A DNA stretch of 64,000 bases from Isoetes taiwanensis (lineage: Eukaryota > Streptophyta > Lycopodiopsida > Isoetales > Isoetaceae). Each line of letters opens with the position of its first letter. Positions within the stretch are counted from its first letter, which is position 1. Made by a program: the position numbers and the translations under genes. This document shows, piece after piece, positions 45,796-58,428 of the stretch. The DNA is taken from NCBI GenBank assembly GCA_021234155.1, contig JAJEKV010000040.1:8059161-8123160 (forward strand), read 5' to 3'. Under the pieces are notes generated by a model. The model made no database searches. It had not been told where the DNA came from and worked only from the letters and a program-made list of their open reading frames with translations.

Positions 45796-47480
45796 CACTA
45801 CAAAAACGTTGCCCTGTTACGACGTCTATTACGACGTCCAGACGTCGTTTGAACGTCGATGAACGACGCCAAAAAGTCGATAAACGACGCCTATAACGAC
45901 GTTTGCACGTCGTTATACGACGCGGACGCGTCGCTATACGCGTCGCAATGGCGTCGTCTTAAAGCGACGACGTAACGTCGTTCAACGATGCCATGTACAC
46001 GTGGCTGCCACGCGGCCGGGCGGCCTGCGCGGCGTCGGCGAGCGGGTTGCTGACGTGGCAGCCACGTGTTTGACGTCGTTTAACGACGTCACGTACACGT
46101 GGAAGCCACGCGGACGGGCGGCCAGCGCGGCGTTGCCAGCGCCGTTGCTGATGTGGCAGCCACGTACACGTCGTCGTTTAACGACGTCGTAGAAGAGCGC
46201 CATGTAAGCAACGTCGTTTAACGACGTTGCTTACGTGTATTAAAAAAATAAAAAAAAAAATTAATTTTTTTTTAATAAATTGAAAAAAATAATAATAATA
46301 CATTTATTATGAATGAAGTTAATACATTTAATATTAAAGCCTATAAAATGAATTTAACCAATAAAGAAATATAAGATTTTAACGTCATTAAATGATGTCG
46401 CTTAAATATATTAAAAAAATACAAAAATAAATGAAGCCCCAATTTTTTTAGCTAAATACATTAATCAATAAATTAAGCTAAATACATTAATCAATACATT
46501 AAGCATATTGAAAATTAAATGCTTACCTGGAATACGTACAAGATGGCAAAGTTGTTTTGCACAAACAACGCATTTTGTTAGGAGTGTACATGCAAAACAA
46601 TAAATTCAATTATTAGTAAAATATTAGTATAAATAAACAACTTAAAGGAAAAAAAATATGGAAAAGCAATGGGGGATGGGTGGTTTCAATGACGTCCCCT
46701 TCTTGGATAACAATTTAACCTAAGTAAAGCATTAGTATTTTATTAGCGTGGAAGAGGTGCCAAGTTATTTTGCAAGAACAACACATTTTGCTAGGAGTGT
46801 ACATGCAAAACAAAAAATTCAATGATTAGAAAGAAATAGTATAAAAAAACTAATAAGGAAAAATTTTGGAAAGAAGAAGGGTCTCATCTTTTAACGACGT
46901 CTTCTTAGATGGGAAAAAAATTAGAAGAAGAATGGAAGAATTCCGAAGAAGAAAAGGCTAAGAAGAAGAGGAGGAACCCGAAAATGGGGAGGAAGAATAC
47001 GAACAAGATGAAGCGCAAGAGGAGGATTAAGAGTAAGAATTTGAATAAGAGGAGGAAGAAGTAGTATAAGAGGAGGAAGAATCGAAGAAGAAGATGACAA
47101 AGGGAATGGAAGAATATGTATGGAAGAAGGATGCAAGAATGGAAGAAGAAGAATGAAGGTTGAAGGAAGAACAAACAACAAATACAAAAAGCCCTAAATC
47201 TACCCAAAAACAAGTTTAGATTCAAAAAACGAGTTGGTTGATCCGTGCACATACCTTATGAAGCTTGTCTTACACTTAGAATAGACCTCAAAGTAGATCC
47301 GCGCCGAAAATCGCCTCAAAAAACGCTTCTGCATAAGCTTTGCTTGCTCGAAAATAAGCGGCGGGATTACCGCCTGTTTTCGATTTAAATCACAGGTCGT
47401 CGTTTAACGACGTCGTGACGTCGTTAAACGACGACACAAAACGTTGTTGAACGACGTTTGTAACGACGTTTTTGTTTTTT
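45796..47480. mobile_element. Small non-autonomous CACTA transposon with ACGACGTCGT subterminal repeats
   Basis: The left terminus is CACTACAAAAACG, the canonical CACTA start. Dense, mostly palindromic words follow (ACGACGTC, GTCGTTTAACGACGTC), from 45,820 to 46,225 and again at 47,397-47,490. The right end retains AACGACGTTTTTGT near 47,474, but the final TAGTG is lost, so the boundary is approximate. The interior is an AT-rich block and a purine-rich block (46,915-47,170) with no credible protein. The left flank is ACT; the target duplication cannot be confirmed. Confidence 0.7.
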
Positions 47481-48205
47481 ACGACGACCAAAAAAAAAAA
47501 AAAATGAATAGTATAGAATAACACTTGATACATGGGTTTATTTAACTGGATAGGGGTTTATTTGACTTGTTACACCCGTTAAAGTTATGAAATATACCAC
47601 CATGAGAATGTTCAATGTTTTGTGGTACATCCTTGAGCTATGAGGTATATAATACGATGATGATAACTAGTAATACCTTACCTGCTATGATAACTAATAC
47701 CTTACCAACACGCAAAGATGTAGTTTATCTTAAAATTTTATTTTGTTAGATTTAAAAAGGTTAGGTTTCCACCAATAGTATATGTAGCTACGTGTTCGTT
47801 TGTTACGACGACATCTGCCTTATATATATTCTTATAAGGGGCTGCCTGGCTTGAATCGTGGCCGTTGAAGGATCGTTCTGGCCATTGGTTTGTGCTGACG
47901 TGGCGAATCGGACGGGTGAGGTGCATCGTAGGGGATGGCGCTGTGACGAACTGGCTTGGGATGCCCCTGCTTCCGGCCATGGATGTTCTTCACCCAGCCG
48001 CTGCTCCAGGATCGGTTGAAGAGGAAATCGCTGGTTACAGGAGTCCTTTCAAGAAGCAGTCTATGTTTTCCCTTCGGGCAGCACATGAGCATGAGTTTAA
48101 AGCGCCGTTAAATCCGTGAGTAGCTAAGGCCAAAACGGATTTCTGTGATAGAAATGATGGTAGTGAATGCGCGAATAGGAGCTCTATGCCCTAATCTTTG
48201 AAGAA
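47481..48205. other. Mostly non-coding; possible exon at 47,865-48,119
   Basis: A plus-strand frame at 47,865-48,119 (84 codons) is protein-like, with PGSVEEEIAGYRSPFKKQSM, but unassigned. The left part shares the phrase TGTAGTTTATCT and about 50 preceding bases with 51,430-51,480. Confidence 0.25.
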
Positions 48206-48460
48206 ATGGCTCTGGCTCCGGCCATGAATATTCTTCACATTGGGATTGATTGGCGACATTCTTGCCGGATCTTCGTGAGTGTTGTTCGGATGCCACTGTT
48301 TTTGCTTGAAATCGAGCATCACGGAAGGATTATAAGAGCTATGCGAGATATTTTTTACTTTCCTTGCCCTTCCGAAGCAAAGATACGATGGCGAGAGATA
48401 ATTGAAGCTCGTGGGCTTAAAAGCTGTCCGAACCATCTCGGTTCTGCCCAAACAAGGTAA
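48206..48460 (+). CDS. Hypothetical first exon with a GT-AG donor
   Basis: It starts at ATG 48,206 and runs 84 codons to an ACAAG|GTAAGC donor at about 48,458. It includes EAKIRWREIIEARGLKSCPN. A start codon, a steady frame and a consensus donor favour a real exon, but I recognise no domain and cannot follow later exons in the AT-rich sequence to the right. Confidence 0.3.
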   Translation: MALAPAMNILHIGIDWRHSCRIFVSVVRMPLFLLEIEHHGRIIRAMRDIFYFPCPSEAKIRWREIIEARGLKSCPNHLGSAQTR

Positions 48461-51400
48461 GCCTTTTGTTTGAGTGTAATCTAAAGCTTCAATTTAGAAC
48501 CTAGTTTAGGTGTGCTAATTAGCACAGCAATCAATAACTTCGGTCAAAAAAAAGCTCAGAGCTTTAGGGCCAAGATATATGCTTGCATACGGTTTACCTT
48601 CTGTTTTGGTGATAAATATGATACTTTTTAAAGCCTTTTAAACCTCTATGAAACTGTAATTCTGATAATCACGGTATCCTTAGCATCTCATTCTAAAGCT
48701 AATCTGCCGGATCGTTGAGAGCATGGCAAAGACACACTTTGGGTTGTACCTGCAGGGACATCTTGCATTAATGACATAGCAAAGACCATCAATATTTCAT
48801 AGAATGGCTCGTTTCTCGGCATGCTATCTCATGCAAATTTGTTCTTGATTGCCTCGGGAATTCAATGTGATAAAAAGCGGCGAAGCCATAGATATTGTAT
48901 GGTAAACCCGGAGATACTATGTTTGGAGTTCTAAATGGTGTGAATCGATCATGTAGGCCTTACATAGCTATATATAAGCAATCGGTTTCCACGCCGCGAA
49001 ATTTGCAGATGTGGATTTGAAGGTAGATCTTCAATATGTCTGGTAAACGTAAAGTTGGTTCTTGCATTTGTAAGCTATGTTCCAACTAATTTTTAGTAAA
49101 TATCTTCTTGCAGGGTACTTCAGATAGGTTAGGAATGATTGTAGCTTCCATTCTGAGGTATAATAGCAATTGTTTCTTTGTAGGTCTTTGCAACTTTGAA
49201 AGCTCCTTGCTCTGTTGAAATATACGCTTTTGGTTTGAAGAGCTTCTCATGGACTTCATGTTGTGGTCTGTGGTCTTTGAATTTATTCAAAATGTTTTCA
49301 CAGAACCTATTTTGCAAATTCTGCGGTTTGATATGGTAATAGCAGTAAGTGCAGCCATTTTTCCTGCTATTTAGAAGGCCATAGTAAATCCACATCTAGA
49401 GGCATAATAGCAAAAATATTACCGAGCATTTTGGACCAGCTCATTTATGTGGCTCATGTACTTTGATTTATTTCACTCATTTGTGTTATGAATTTGGAAA
49501 ACATGTACCTAGCAGTTTTTATAAGGCATCAAAGGAAGCTTTGCATTGCTGGATCTAATTTTGAGCAGCGCGATCACGCTCCAGAAAGAATATCAATGAG
49601 TTTATGGGGCATGACCAACAGTAATCCTTCTGGTTTTAATTGTAAGTCTTTCTAATGTCATACCAAATTGCGTAAGGATGAAGGGCATATTTCGCAGCTT
49701 CTCTGAACCAGACGAGGTACCTTTTTTTTTTAAATATGTTGTGATTATGAAGAAATATGTAGTAGTTGACCCTGGTCGTGGTAATGACAAAGAATCTGAG
49801 TTTGATGTGCAAACAACCTGAGTTAGACCTGAGTTAAATTGTCTTGATGCTCAACACCTTCAGGGCAAATGCAGAATAGAGATCCAGCAAACGTGGAGCA
49901 CGTTTAACTCAATGAGCACAGAATGTTAGAAAAAGAGCAATCCATGCAAGGGAGTTGCTCAGGAGGATCTATTAGAGTGAATTGTTCTTAGATAAAATGG
50001 AATATGATGTTAACTGTAGCATTCCTCCTAGATCAAGAAAGAAAAGCATTATCTCTACCTAACAAGACAGAGTATAGTTTTGATCAGAGTATAGTGATGA
50101 GAAGAAGCATAAGGGCCAACCATATGCTTTTGTGCTTGCACTCAGTGTTTTTAGCTTTTTAGCCGATCTTGCAGTTATGGCTTCGGGTGTGTGCAAAAAT
50201 ATGGACATGTTCTAATTTGTGTGGTTAGATTCCAGTCAAACTTGAATGCCCAACACGTTCCTAATAGTTTTCAAGCTCACATTGGCATGGTTGCTCCAGG
50301 AACCATCTTAGACAATGACAATTTAAAAATAAAAATAAAAATAAAGAAGCATCCAATATCATATATTGCAGAAAAATGAAAGCTATTTTATGTGGTTTAA
50401 CTTGCATAGTTCTCCATCTATTAACAAGGGTTATCATTGTAACATAATAATTATCTTTGCTTGGAGGGAATATTGAAGGGAAAACAAAAAGGGTTGAATG
50501 TTAGCAATAGTCACGTTTATAGCTTCTATAAGAGCAACAAGGAGGCTATGGTTGTAGCCCTACTTTCAATGATTGGTATATCTAAACAAATGGCTTGTGT
50601 TAACCATAATTGATCAAATCATAATTGGTGCATTGAACTTTAATATGCATGCTCTAACTGGTACATTCTGGCATTTTAAACGTAAAATGGATGCCAATAT
50701 ATAAAGACCAACTCTTATCATTGCAATCTTACACATTGCAACCTTAAAGTTTTTAGAAGTTAAGTAAATGTGGTTAGCTAGTCAACTCTAGACATGCTTG
50801 ACTCCGAGACACTATCCATCACCAACTTAGTACTCTTTGGGCTTGCCCCTTACCATGCACGAGGCATAACTTAATCGCATTTATCCTCAGACGTTACACG
50901 TACACTATTTCAATTTAAGCATTACTACCTCCATACATAGTCCTAACAATAAATAAACTCCAAAGACCTATATAAATACGATTGGACCACCAATCATCAT
51001 AATCCTAAATTTCTAGTTAAGGTTAATCGAGCAAATAAACGTTGTTGCCACCTGCACACTCTTGGCTCTATCCATGTGGCAACCCAAACTTCGCCACCCA
51101 CCTGCCCCCAATTGATTTTGTGGCTCATACCAACCACACGATTTACATACTTACAACCTAGGATCTAGCAATCGATAAAGAAATTACTTTGTTAACTTTG
51201 TATTTTTCACTTAGATATGCAACAATGTGAACCCCCGACTTTTCCAACCCAGGACCTAACAATGTGTACTAGCAATTGCTTTATTGCCTTTGCTTCACAC
51301 AAATGACGCTTAAAATAAAAAAAGGCACATCGTTTTATTTGTTATGTATGACGCTGAGCTTGTGCCTACCCCCATTTGCACCACCCCATCGGTGCGTAAC

Positions 51401-51490
51401 TTGTATATATATATTTTTTTAATTTTGTCCCCTGCTATGAGAACTAATACCCTACCAACATGCGAAGATGTAGTTTATCTCAACATGCCT
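48461..51490. other. Intron-like or intergenic sequence, no gene recognised
   Basis: AT-rich with short unremarkable frames. If 48,206-48,460 is an exon, this may be its intron. A short (AAAAT)n run lies at 50,325-50,345. Confidence 0.4.
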
Positions 51491-52612
51491 GTATGTTGGC
51501 GATGACTTAGGAAGCTAGCTGACAAAAAATCAGAATTTAAGTCCGTACTATGCATTAATTCTGAATTCTGAATGTCTTGCTCTCTTGCAAAAGCGAGCCT
51601 TGACTTCTAAGCGCCTGGCGGGAGGAGTACGGGTCAAACTCCATTCCGTCGGTTCCCCTTGCTTCAGCGTTCTCAAGCTGCATGTGATGCCCCGTCCCAA
51701 GTGCAAAAGACCAAAAGTCGGCACCCAAAACGCAAACCACCGCTGGAACACGGCAACTCATAGGGTTTACGTTTGGCGGCTCTATCCTTGTCGGTTCGAC
51801 TAGGACCTTGCGCCCGTGTCTTGGCGTAGGGGGTGTTGGCCTTGAACCACGGACCCTAAAACCACCCGGGGCGGCTTGCCCCAAAAGTCCTCTCCGAGAG
51901 GCCACAGCGACGGACGGGCAACTTCCCTCTCCGGGAACCGTGATGCTGTCTCGCCAATGGACTCATAACGTTGACATTGCCCTAGGGACCAAGTTTTGTG
52001 GCGAAGCCCACCCCTTCGAAGAAGCGCCAAACTAACTCATGTGCAACACACTTTCGTAGTCAATTGGCCTAGGAGGTGGGCTGCTGAATCTTTTACATGT
52101 AGAGGCGTAAGTGTTTCTTTCTTTTGCAAAAACTGACCATGTAACTTGGTCCCTAGGGTAATTTTGGCATTCGGACGATGTGGCAAAGTCGAATCGCCAT
52201 TTCGAACCTCCGCGGTGTCCGACGACAAAACACTTTGGTTTCTACTGTCGCCCGGGGGCGCTTCAGCGGTTTGATATGTTCTCGGACCGGATGTTAGATT
52301 TTTTGGACCTTCTCGAGCCAGGTTCCTTGAACAAAGGATTCAGCGATTGGGATCACGGGAACCAAGATCCGGGAGTGTGGTCTTTAGCGTCACGCCCCAG
52401 TGGGGCTACCGAGAAAAGCTGCCTCGGGGAAGCTTTTGGGGCTCGCCTCACGGGGTTCCGGACTCTCCCCTCTAATGAGGAGGCCTTGCAAGGTCCTGGC
52501 CTTGTTTGATTTGGGCAAGTGTGCCATTTCGGTGCCTTAACAACAAGCTGCGGGGCCGTTCTAATGCAAACTATTTGATCTAAACCTTATCAAAATTTTT
52601 TGAAATTGGCAC
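51491..52612. repeat. Dispersed repeat unit, first copy (uninterrupted)
   Basis: A 1,122-bp unit. Its first 340 bp are repeated at 52,613-52,954 and its next 380 bp (about 51,828-52,215) at 63,336-63,725. The second copy is therefore a tandem partner split by the hAT element. At 51,820-51,827 the unit carries the single CTTGGCGT that is duplicated around the hAT insertion. I see no credible protein in it; its own class is unknown. Confidence 0.85.
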
Positions 52613-52954
52613 GTATGTTGGCGATGACTTAGGAAGCTAGGTGACAAAAAATCAGAATTTAAGTCCGTTACTATGCATTAATTACATTTCACGAATGTCT
52701 TGCTTCTGCAAAAGCGGGCCTTGACTTCTAAAAGCGCCACAACGGGGAGAGTCTGAGTCCAAACTCCATTCCGTCGGTTCCCCTTGCCCGGCGTTCTCAA
52801 CTGCATGTGATGCGGCCATGTCTTAAGTGCAAAAGACCAAAGGCTTCGGCACCCAAAAGCCAAACCACGCTGGGAACACGGCAACTCATAGGGTTTTACG
52901 TTTTGTGGAGGCTCTATCCTTGTCGGTCGACTAGGACCTTAGTAGTCTTGGCGT
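52613..52954. repeat. Dispersed repeat unit, second copy, left part
   Basis: Matches 51,491-51,827 and ends in CTTGGCGT (52,947-52,954), the left 8-bp target duplication of the hAT element. Confidence 0.85.
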
Positions 52955-53069
52955 CGGGGATAGGTTCAATGCGTATCGTTTTATATGCAATGCATTATTT
53001 TTTTTTAGTTTGTCTGGCACAAATTTGGCGTTTAATGGGTCAAAATCTGACTAAAAATTTCCGGCGTCG

Positions 53070-53300
53070 GAAAAATTTGGCGTAAGCGAAAACAAAAACT
53101 GTTTAAACTCTGAAGTTTCTTTTAACGTAAAAAGCGAAAGCGGTCGTTTTAAACTACAGCTTGACAAAAAGTTTCAGCGTAAAGCGAAAATCAACTGTTT
53201 AAACTTCTGAAAAAATCTTCAGCGTAAAGCGAAAGAGTTGGTTTAAACTACTGTGAAATTTTTAAACCGCCGTGGTTAAGCATTGTTTAAACTACGGCGA
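53070..53300. promoter_or_regulatory. Left subterminal repeats of the hAT element
   Basis: About four variants of GCGTAA(A)GCGAAA (near 53,079, 53,126, 53,178 and 53,221) alternate with about five GTTTAAAC-type words (53,101, 53,137-53,146, 53,193, 53,241 and 53,284). They resemble the right-end motif and are likely transposase-binding sites. Confidence 0.7.
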
Positions 53301-53672
53301 TAAACTTCTTTGAAACTTTGCAAAGCATATTTGGGCGTTTTGCCAAGGGAAAAAAACTTTTATGCCAGCTGTTTGGCCTATTTTGTGCATGGTGAAATAT
53401 TATATATAAGAAAAATGTGTTTAGCTCTAGAATTAAGCCTCGAGCGTTGACTACCAGTCGAGTCCACATACTCCTTGGGGAAGCGGTCACCTTTGAGGTG
53501 TGGGTTTTGCGTCCGGGGCGGCGGGAATTGTGAAGTGAGATTCCTCCTTCCACGAGTTTTTCCGACAGGTTCCTACCACGTTCCTTAGAGACCTATAGGT
53601 TCCTCGTCCTTCACTCCTTACGTTGAGCGGGGCGTCGATGTAACATATCGTGAGTGAGCTTGCTCGCTTCAT

Positions 53673-53681
53673 TATATATAG
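53673..53681 (+). promoter_or_regulatory. TATA-box candidate for the hAT transposase
   Basis: TATATATAG, followed about 85 bp later by the first usable ATG (53,767). The position is right for a plant core promoter. Confidence 0.5.
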
Positions 53682-53766
53682 ACGTCGGCCTTTAGTTCCG
53701 GACGATTAAGGAGTCTTTACCCACTAGCATACCGGGCAGAGACGGTAATTTTAGATAGCGGCGGGG

Positions 53767-56337
53767 ATGGCGGCTAGTCATGCATCTACATCAGGCCACT
53801 GGCCAATATGCATCTACATCGGCAGCCCGGCGGTCATGCATCATCGTCTAGGGGTGCGCGGCCATCAGCAGTCGGCATGCGGAGAGCCCGCGGGGTTGGA
53901 ACAAAGACGCGGAAGAATTATATGTCGAAATCTTGGGGGTCGAAAGAGAGGTCCCGAAAGGGGATTTGTGAAGGAATTTGGTCGAGAATGAGTGGCAATG
54001 CGTATTTTGTGGGTACATCGTCAATAAATGGATCCGCGACAAGAATACAAGCTCATCTTTTACGGGATCCTAAAATTGGGGTGCAAACATATGCGGCATC
54101 TGCTGACATACGACAAGATGCACTTGAAGTGTTAGGGTCGAAAAAAAGAATAGCGGCCGAAGAACACGACCAAAGGGATAGCCAAGGACCTTCACCATGC
54201 CAAGAAGAAGAGATCAATTACACCACCCCTCTGCGGCGCCAATGTACCAACCGAGGGTGGACTAGGGTCGATAGGAGGGGTTAAGTCTGGCCCGAAAAAA
54301 GAATGGCGAGACAATTGAGATAGTGGAAAGACGGACTAAACAAAGAGGGTTGACCGATTGCTTAACATCGAAAGCAACCGAAGAAGGCGCGCAATTGAAG
54401 GTTGTAGAGGCATTTTATATGTCGGGTTGTCTCCACATATTTTGGAGCACAAAGCAATGAAAAGAAGTCTTCGAGGAAGTTGCCAAAGCGGGGGCGGCTT
54501 TTTAGATTGCCTTCATACAAACATGCCAATAACAAAATGGTGGATGAAATACTGCGGAAAAAATGGTCGAGAGGGTGGAAATGAAGTTAAGTCGTGTTAC
54601 TGAAGCCAGGCCAGCCTCACTAGTGACTGATGGTTGGAGCAATGTAAACAAGGACCATCTTATAAATTTCATGATCGTGTATCCGGGGCGGCGTCTTGAA
54701 AACCGTAGAAACCAAAAGCCGACCAAGTCACGGGGAGATTGGATTTTCAAAAAACAAAGGCTGTGATAGAGGGTTTTGGGCCGAAGAGAATATTTCAGGT
54801 CGTAATGGACAACGCGTCTAATTGTGAATTAGCGGGATTGCACGCGACCAGCTGCCAATGCCATTGCCTGAACTTATTGTTGAAGAACTGGTTTTCACAG
54901 CACACTTGGTTCAAAGATCCCATTCAAAAGGCCCGTCGTCTCGTGAAATTCATCACAAAGAAGCCGGCAATTTACGCCATATACAAGTCATTGCGTCAGA
55001 AGGCCCTAGCACTCATGAATCGAGCCGGACTTCGGTTTGGTTCCAATTACATTTGTCTTGAAAGAGTGCTTAGGTGTCGCGACTCGATTATCTCGACCTT
55101 CAACCATACAGAGTTCTTTGAATGGGAGAGGAGGCAGAAGGGAAAAAATGCTTCAAAACACCGGCAGCAAGCTGCCACCCTTCGAGAAGTGCTTGGGCGG
55201 GAGACATTTTGGAGAGGCGTAAAGAATGTTGTCAAGTGCATGCAACCTGTTTGTCATGCCATCAAAACCCTTGATTCTTCGAAGGCAAGCACTGGAAAGG
55301 TCTGGAGGTGCTGGCACTCCATTCAATCCTTTCTACAGCGTGATGGCCCCAATGCACCCTTTGACAATGCTAAGCGCGCAGCACTGCTTAGAGACTTTAA
55401 TGAACGATGGAAGAAGTCCTACAATGATCTTCATGGCGCCGCACATGCTTTGGACCCACACAACCACAATATGGACCAGCATACAGATAAAGAAGTGATG
55501 GGTTCATTGAAGAAGGTGGCAAAAATGTTTTACCCCAACAGCTCGGACTACAAAATTTTCATTGCCGAGTTAACTGAATACTAGAACTTCAGTCGAAGGT
55601 GGGCAGATGAAGAGCTTCACGATGCACTGGAGAGTCACAAGAAGGAACCAAATATGGAATCTTATGCATGGTGGCAAGCCCGTGGACAGGTTACCGATAC
55701 GTTACAGGCCCTTGCAATGACTATCCTCTCCTTGGTATCCTCCAATAGTGCAAGTGAGAGGAACTGGAGTGCTTATAAGTACATACATAGTGTGACACGA
55801 AATCGCCTCTTGCATAAGAAGGCTGACAAACTTGTATATAACTTCTCAAATTGGCGGCTCTTGAATCGCAACAGTGGTGCAGCCGTAGTTGATAAGCTAC
55901 AGTTTCCTTTTATGGATGCAGATTCTGAAGTGGAAGAGGACAACTTCGAAGACAGTGAGGACGAGTTGCTTGCTGTAAATGCTGCTAACCATGTTGATGA
56001 GGACATTCAACGTACCCATTTTGTCGATGCCGAGGATGATTTAGACAAGAACATGTTCTCGGATGACTCAAACGACAGCGAAGATACAGAAGAGGAGTCT
56101 GATACAGAAAGGCCAGGTCTAAATAATACAGGAGATCTGCTTGAGGACTTAATAGTACGTGAGCCAGCGGACTCTCCAATGCCAATGACCCAGACAAATA
56201 GGCAACGTGTCAGAAGAAACACGACTCGAGGACGTTGCAGCAGTAAGGGAAAGGGCCAAAGGAGGTTGAACCTAGGCCATCATGCAGAAGAGGAAGGAAG
56301 CCCAGATGATGAAACTGATGAAGACGATGATGTCTAG
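53767..56337 (+). pseudogene. hAT transposase (BED finger, DUF659, RNase H-like, hAT dimerisation), frameshifted
   Basis: It starts at ATG 53,767 near a TATA box. A BED-type finger is split by a frame change: WQCVFCG (53,993) in one frame, GSATRIQAHL (54,026) in the next. The DUF659 region shows SLVTDGWSNVNKDHLINFMI (54,617) and FQVVMDNASNCELAG, then a CHCLNLLLK motif (54,794-54,890). From 54,739 one frame stays open to 56,337 apart from one TAG at 55,582. The C-terminal hAT dimerisation domain has SNSASERNWSAYKYIHS, then NRLLHKKADKLVYNF (55,742-55,850). A long acidic tail ends the protein (55,915-56,335). About four interruptions are present, mostly before 54,740. The enzyme would cut and rejoin the element ends in the nucleus; as read it is inactive, but decay is light and some breaks may be sequence errors. 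Confidence 0.9.
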
Positions 56338-56339
56338 AA

Positions 56340-58428
56340 AGATGATGTGATGAGTACCCTCAGTCTATCTATTGTAACCGTTTATGAGGATGTTCAAACT
56401 ATTGTAACCATTTTGGCACTATGAATAACAAGTAAAGTTTTTTGTTACAAGTATTTGTCTTCTATATATCTCGTCACCCTGTTTTATGTTTCTTTCATGT
56501 ACGATGTTTCTTTCATGTATCATCATGGTTCACGTAACTTCGGTCCATGTTTCATTCATGCGTAACATCAGTCAACCTAAGTGCCTAGAGAAACCTCGCA
56601 CCCGCCAAAGGGATTGACTTCCGTTGACGCTTGCCTCTTCGCATGCCACAGAATCTTGCTGATGAGAAGTAATTTACGCATGCCAAGGGGTCAAACGGCA
56701 ACGGATCAGTCGATACGACTTTGACGGACACGAGATTTCACAAGGTACATGATCTACATCCTCCCAACCACTCGTCAATCACTAATCTCAAATGAACCCA
56801 CAGAATTGCAAGCAACCACTAGGCTGATATCATCCGCTGCCACAATAAAAATAGAGTACTCAAAAACCTTGTTACCTCAACCTCTAGAACGAACGACTTT
56901 TGCTCCGACCCCCATTGTGAGCCTCTTTGTGTAATATAACCTAGGAAAGTGACTAAGCTACATTGACACAGAGAGACTACACAAGAGAGTCAGAGCAAAG
57001 CTCGCTCTTTCTAGAGGAGGTAACAAGAATTTCGAGAAGTCTATATTGTTTGCAGCGAACAATATCAAGCTTTGGTGAGTTGACGACCATTCAAGAGGGT
57101 CACGCTCAAGGTGTTTACTCTCTTTTTCGATGTTCTGTTTATATATATCAAAAGTGTCCCCTAAAATGGCGGCGATCTCATACCGAGGGGCACTTTAGAT
57201 ACAATAAGCGGGACAAGCAAAAGAGACTAAGCCCGACCGGGATGGAAGAGACTAAGCCAGGGATGAAAGAGACATGAGTACAAACATCGAGACTTCCCAA
57301 ACCTTGCTTTAGCCCCTCTTTGAACAATGGAACTTAGCATGTAAACTAAGCTACATTGCCCAAAGAGGAGGGGAAAAAAGTGGGAAGTCTCGATGCTTGA
57401 ACTCATCAATCCTGAACATCTAATTAACCCACATATTGTTATCTTGTTTTATGTCCGGACTTACCCCTCTAAGACACAGGTCCAAGCATCGAGGGCGTCC
57501 CAGTCTTTGCTTTCACCCGCCTCTTATGGACAATGGAACTTAGCATGTAAACTAAGCTACATTGCCCAAAGAGGCGGGGGAAAGAAAAACGGGGAAGTCT
57601 CAAGCTTGAACTCATCAATCACTAACATCTAATGAACCCACGTAATCGCAAAGCAACTACTAGGCCTTATATCCTCCGTGGCCACAATAAAAATAGAGTA
57701 CTCAAAACCTTGTAACCTCCTCTAGAATCGAGCGATTTCTGCTCCGACCCCCATTTTATACGCGTCTTAGGTGTAATATAACCTAGCAAAGTATCTAAGA
57801 TACATTGACACAGAGACACGCAAAAGAGAGTCAGAGCAAAGCTCGCTCCTTCTAAAGGAGGTAACAAGAATTTCGAGAAGTCTATATTGTTTGCCATGGA
57901 GAATATAAAGCCTGGTGACCTGACAACCATTCAAGAGGGTCGCGATCTAATTCAGGCTTACTCCCTTTTCGAGTTTCCTGCTTGATGTATCTAAATCGCC
58001 ACCTAAAATTTCGAGAAGTCTATATTGTTTGCCATGGAGAATATAAAGCCTGGTGACCTGACAACCATTCAAGAGGGTCGCGATCTAATTCAGGCTTACT
58101 CCCTTTTCGAGTTTCCTGCTTGATGTATCTAAATCGCCACCTAAAATGAGTGAGCGACCTCATCCTAGGGGGCAATTTAGATACATCAAACAGGACAAAC
58201 AAAAGCGACTAAGCCTGACATGAGGTCCAGATGTCAAATAGGTTGCGTGTGCAGATGTTTTGACTCACTCACATACTTACTTTACTTAACTATAATACAA
58301 ACAACTCAATGCGGCAACCCAACCTCCAAAATTTTATTAAGACAAAGAAATCCTCGTCAACGAACGTTGGTTCATTCATGTGCATCTGAGATCTTAGGGA
58401 AAAATATCAAAAAATAAATGTAGATAGC
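56340..58428. repeat. Spacer of tandem, foldback-bearing units between transposase and cargo
   Basis: Two related blocks about 840 bp apart (56,740-57,250 and 57,585-58,220) share the phrases CACAATAAAAATAGAGTACT and AAGAATTTCGAGAAGTCTAT. Between and within them are foldbacks: arms of about 45 bp at 57,274-57,320 and 57,363-57,406, a similar pair at 57,480-57,610, and 26-bp arms at 58,115-58,140 and 58,171-58,197. No protein is supported. Confidence 0.75.
57871..58146. repeat. 138-bp perfect tandem duplication
   Basis: The unit starting TTTCGAGAAGTCTATATTGT occurs at 57,871-58,008 and 58,009-58,146 without visible differences. It is therefore either very recent or an assembly duplication. 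Confidence 0.95.

Noticed and set aside
46915-47190. Minus-strand Phe/Leu/Ser-rich ORFs inside the small CACTA element
   Set aside because: Produced by a purine-rich plus strand (GAAGAA, GGAAGA runs); hydrophobic low complexity without motif.
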